NCBI GenBank assembly: GCA_027923505.1
Contig: BROI01000023.1
Location: 434,001-498,000, forward strand
Length of the DNA stretch: 64,000 nucleotides
From: Mayamaea pseudoterrestris
Taxonomy: Eukaryota; Bacillariophyta; Bacillariophyceae; Sellaphorales; Sellaphoraceae
Reading direction: 5' to 3'
In this document: in pieces, positions 63,774 through 64,000 of the stretch
How the letters are laid out: each line of letters opens with the position of its first letter
How positions within the stretch are numbered: position 1 is the stretch's first letter
Position numbers and translations under genes: made by a program
Notes under the pieces: model-generated
Seen by the model: only the letters and a program-made list of their open reading frames with translations
The model's database searches: none
Told to the model about the DNA's origin: nothing

Positions 63774-64000
63774 TTTGAAGTGGGGGAGTTGGTGGTATTC
63801 GCCTTTCTCCTTTGGTCGCTGACACTGGTCTTGGCGTGTGCCACCACTTGGTACTACATGAAGGCTCGCCGCCTTTCGCGCCGCCTTCAACGCCACTTGC
63901 GCAATTGCCATTGCTATATGGTTTTGCATGCGAATGGACGCTTTGGTTGTCCTGTGGACTCGCCTGCTGTTGATTGCGCGTGGCGCTCTGCTCGACGCGC
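63774..64000 (+). other. Open sequence after Gag with a hydrophobic stretch
   Basis: After the Gag stop the sequence stays open to the window edge and would code for a hydrophobic run (FAFLLWSLTLVLACATTWYY) followed by an Arg-rich stretch. Too short to name. Confidence 0.3.

Larger units (their letters stand above)
61194..64000 (+). mobile_element. Retroelement of uncertain clade, left part (Gag) reaching the window edge
   Basis: A Gag gene with zinc knuckle followed by open sequence to the window edge; pol is outside. Not related at sequence level to the copia families in this window. Gag looks whole. Age and family cannot be set without the pol part. Confidence 0.75.

Noticed and set aside
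1-64000. tRNA, rRNA or other structured RNA genes
   Set aside because: No tRNA box pair or rRNA-like stretch was recognised by reading. A covariance-model scan could still find small RNAs.
1-64000. Bacterial or viral origin of the window
   Set aside because: Spliceosomal introns, TOM40, eIF2D, GSK3, TOG protein, satellite DNA and copia elements all indicate a nuclear eukaryotic genome.

Overview
The window is nuclear DNA from a eukaryote with compact, intron-poor genes, most likely a diatom or another alga with a secondary (red-lineage) plastid. Two host proteins (a Rieske protein at 10605-12128 and an NTF2/SnoaL-like protein at 56450-57100) begin with a signal peptide followed by an ASAFAP-like motif, the plastid-import signature of stramenopile algae. 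The abundant Ty1/copia-type elements resemble the CoDi elements of diatoms. The genus cannot be fixed from the sequence alone.

Layout. 1-5242: the 3' part of a copia element (copy A), which has landed in the 3' end of a MYND zinc-finger gene. 5.6-28.1 kb: a gene-dense host block with a microbial-type PARG, a tandem pair of EGF-repeat membrane proteins, a plastid Rieske protein, the mitochondrial import pore TOM40, the PP1 regulator SDS22, a very large XMAP215-type TOG protein with an unusual repeated N-terminus, a GSK3 kinase and a PPR-like mitochondrial protein. 28.28-32.1 kb: a satellite of about 23 units of 169 bp, each with several short palindromes. 32.1-50.4 kb: a retrotransposon nest with a broken minus-strand copia element carrying three LTRs and a tandem 1,926-bp duplication, and a different minus-strand copia element split by a young plus-strand insertion (copy B, sister of copy A). 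50.6-60.7 kb: a second host block with an orphan protein, a gamma-glutamylcyclotransferase-fold protein, a helicase-associated/CCCH-like protein, a LITAF-domain protein, the SnoaL-like protein, cytochrome b5 reductase and translation factor eIF2D. 60.7-64 kb: the Gag end of another retroelement running off the window.

Host genes are packed in divergent pairs sharing 240-620 bp (Rieske/TOM40, SnoaL-like/b5 reductase, SDS22/TOG, MYND/PARG) and convergent pairs 90-330 bp apart. Four short introns (111-345 bp) can be placed by restoring family-conserved protein sequence. The genes are housekeeping functions of separate pathways and do not form one system. The most unusual host feature is the seven-fold repeat fused to the TOG protein. 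The most unusual non-coding features are the palindrome-bearing satellite and the layered LTR rearrangements next to it.
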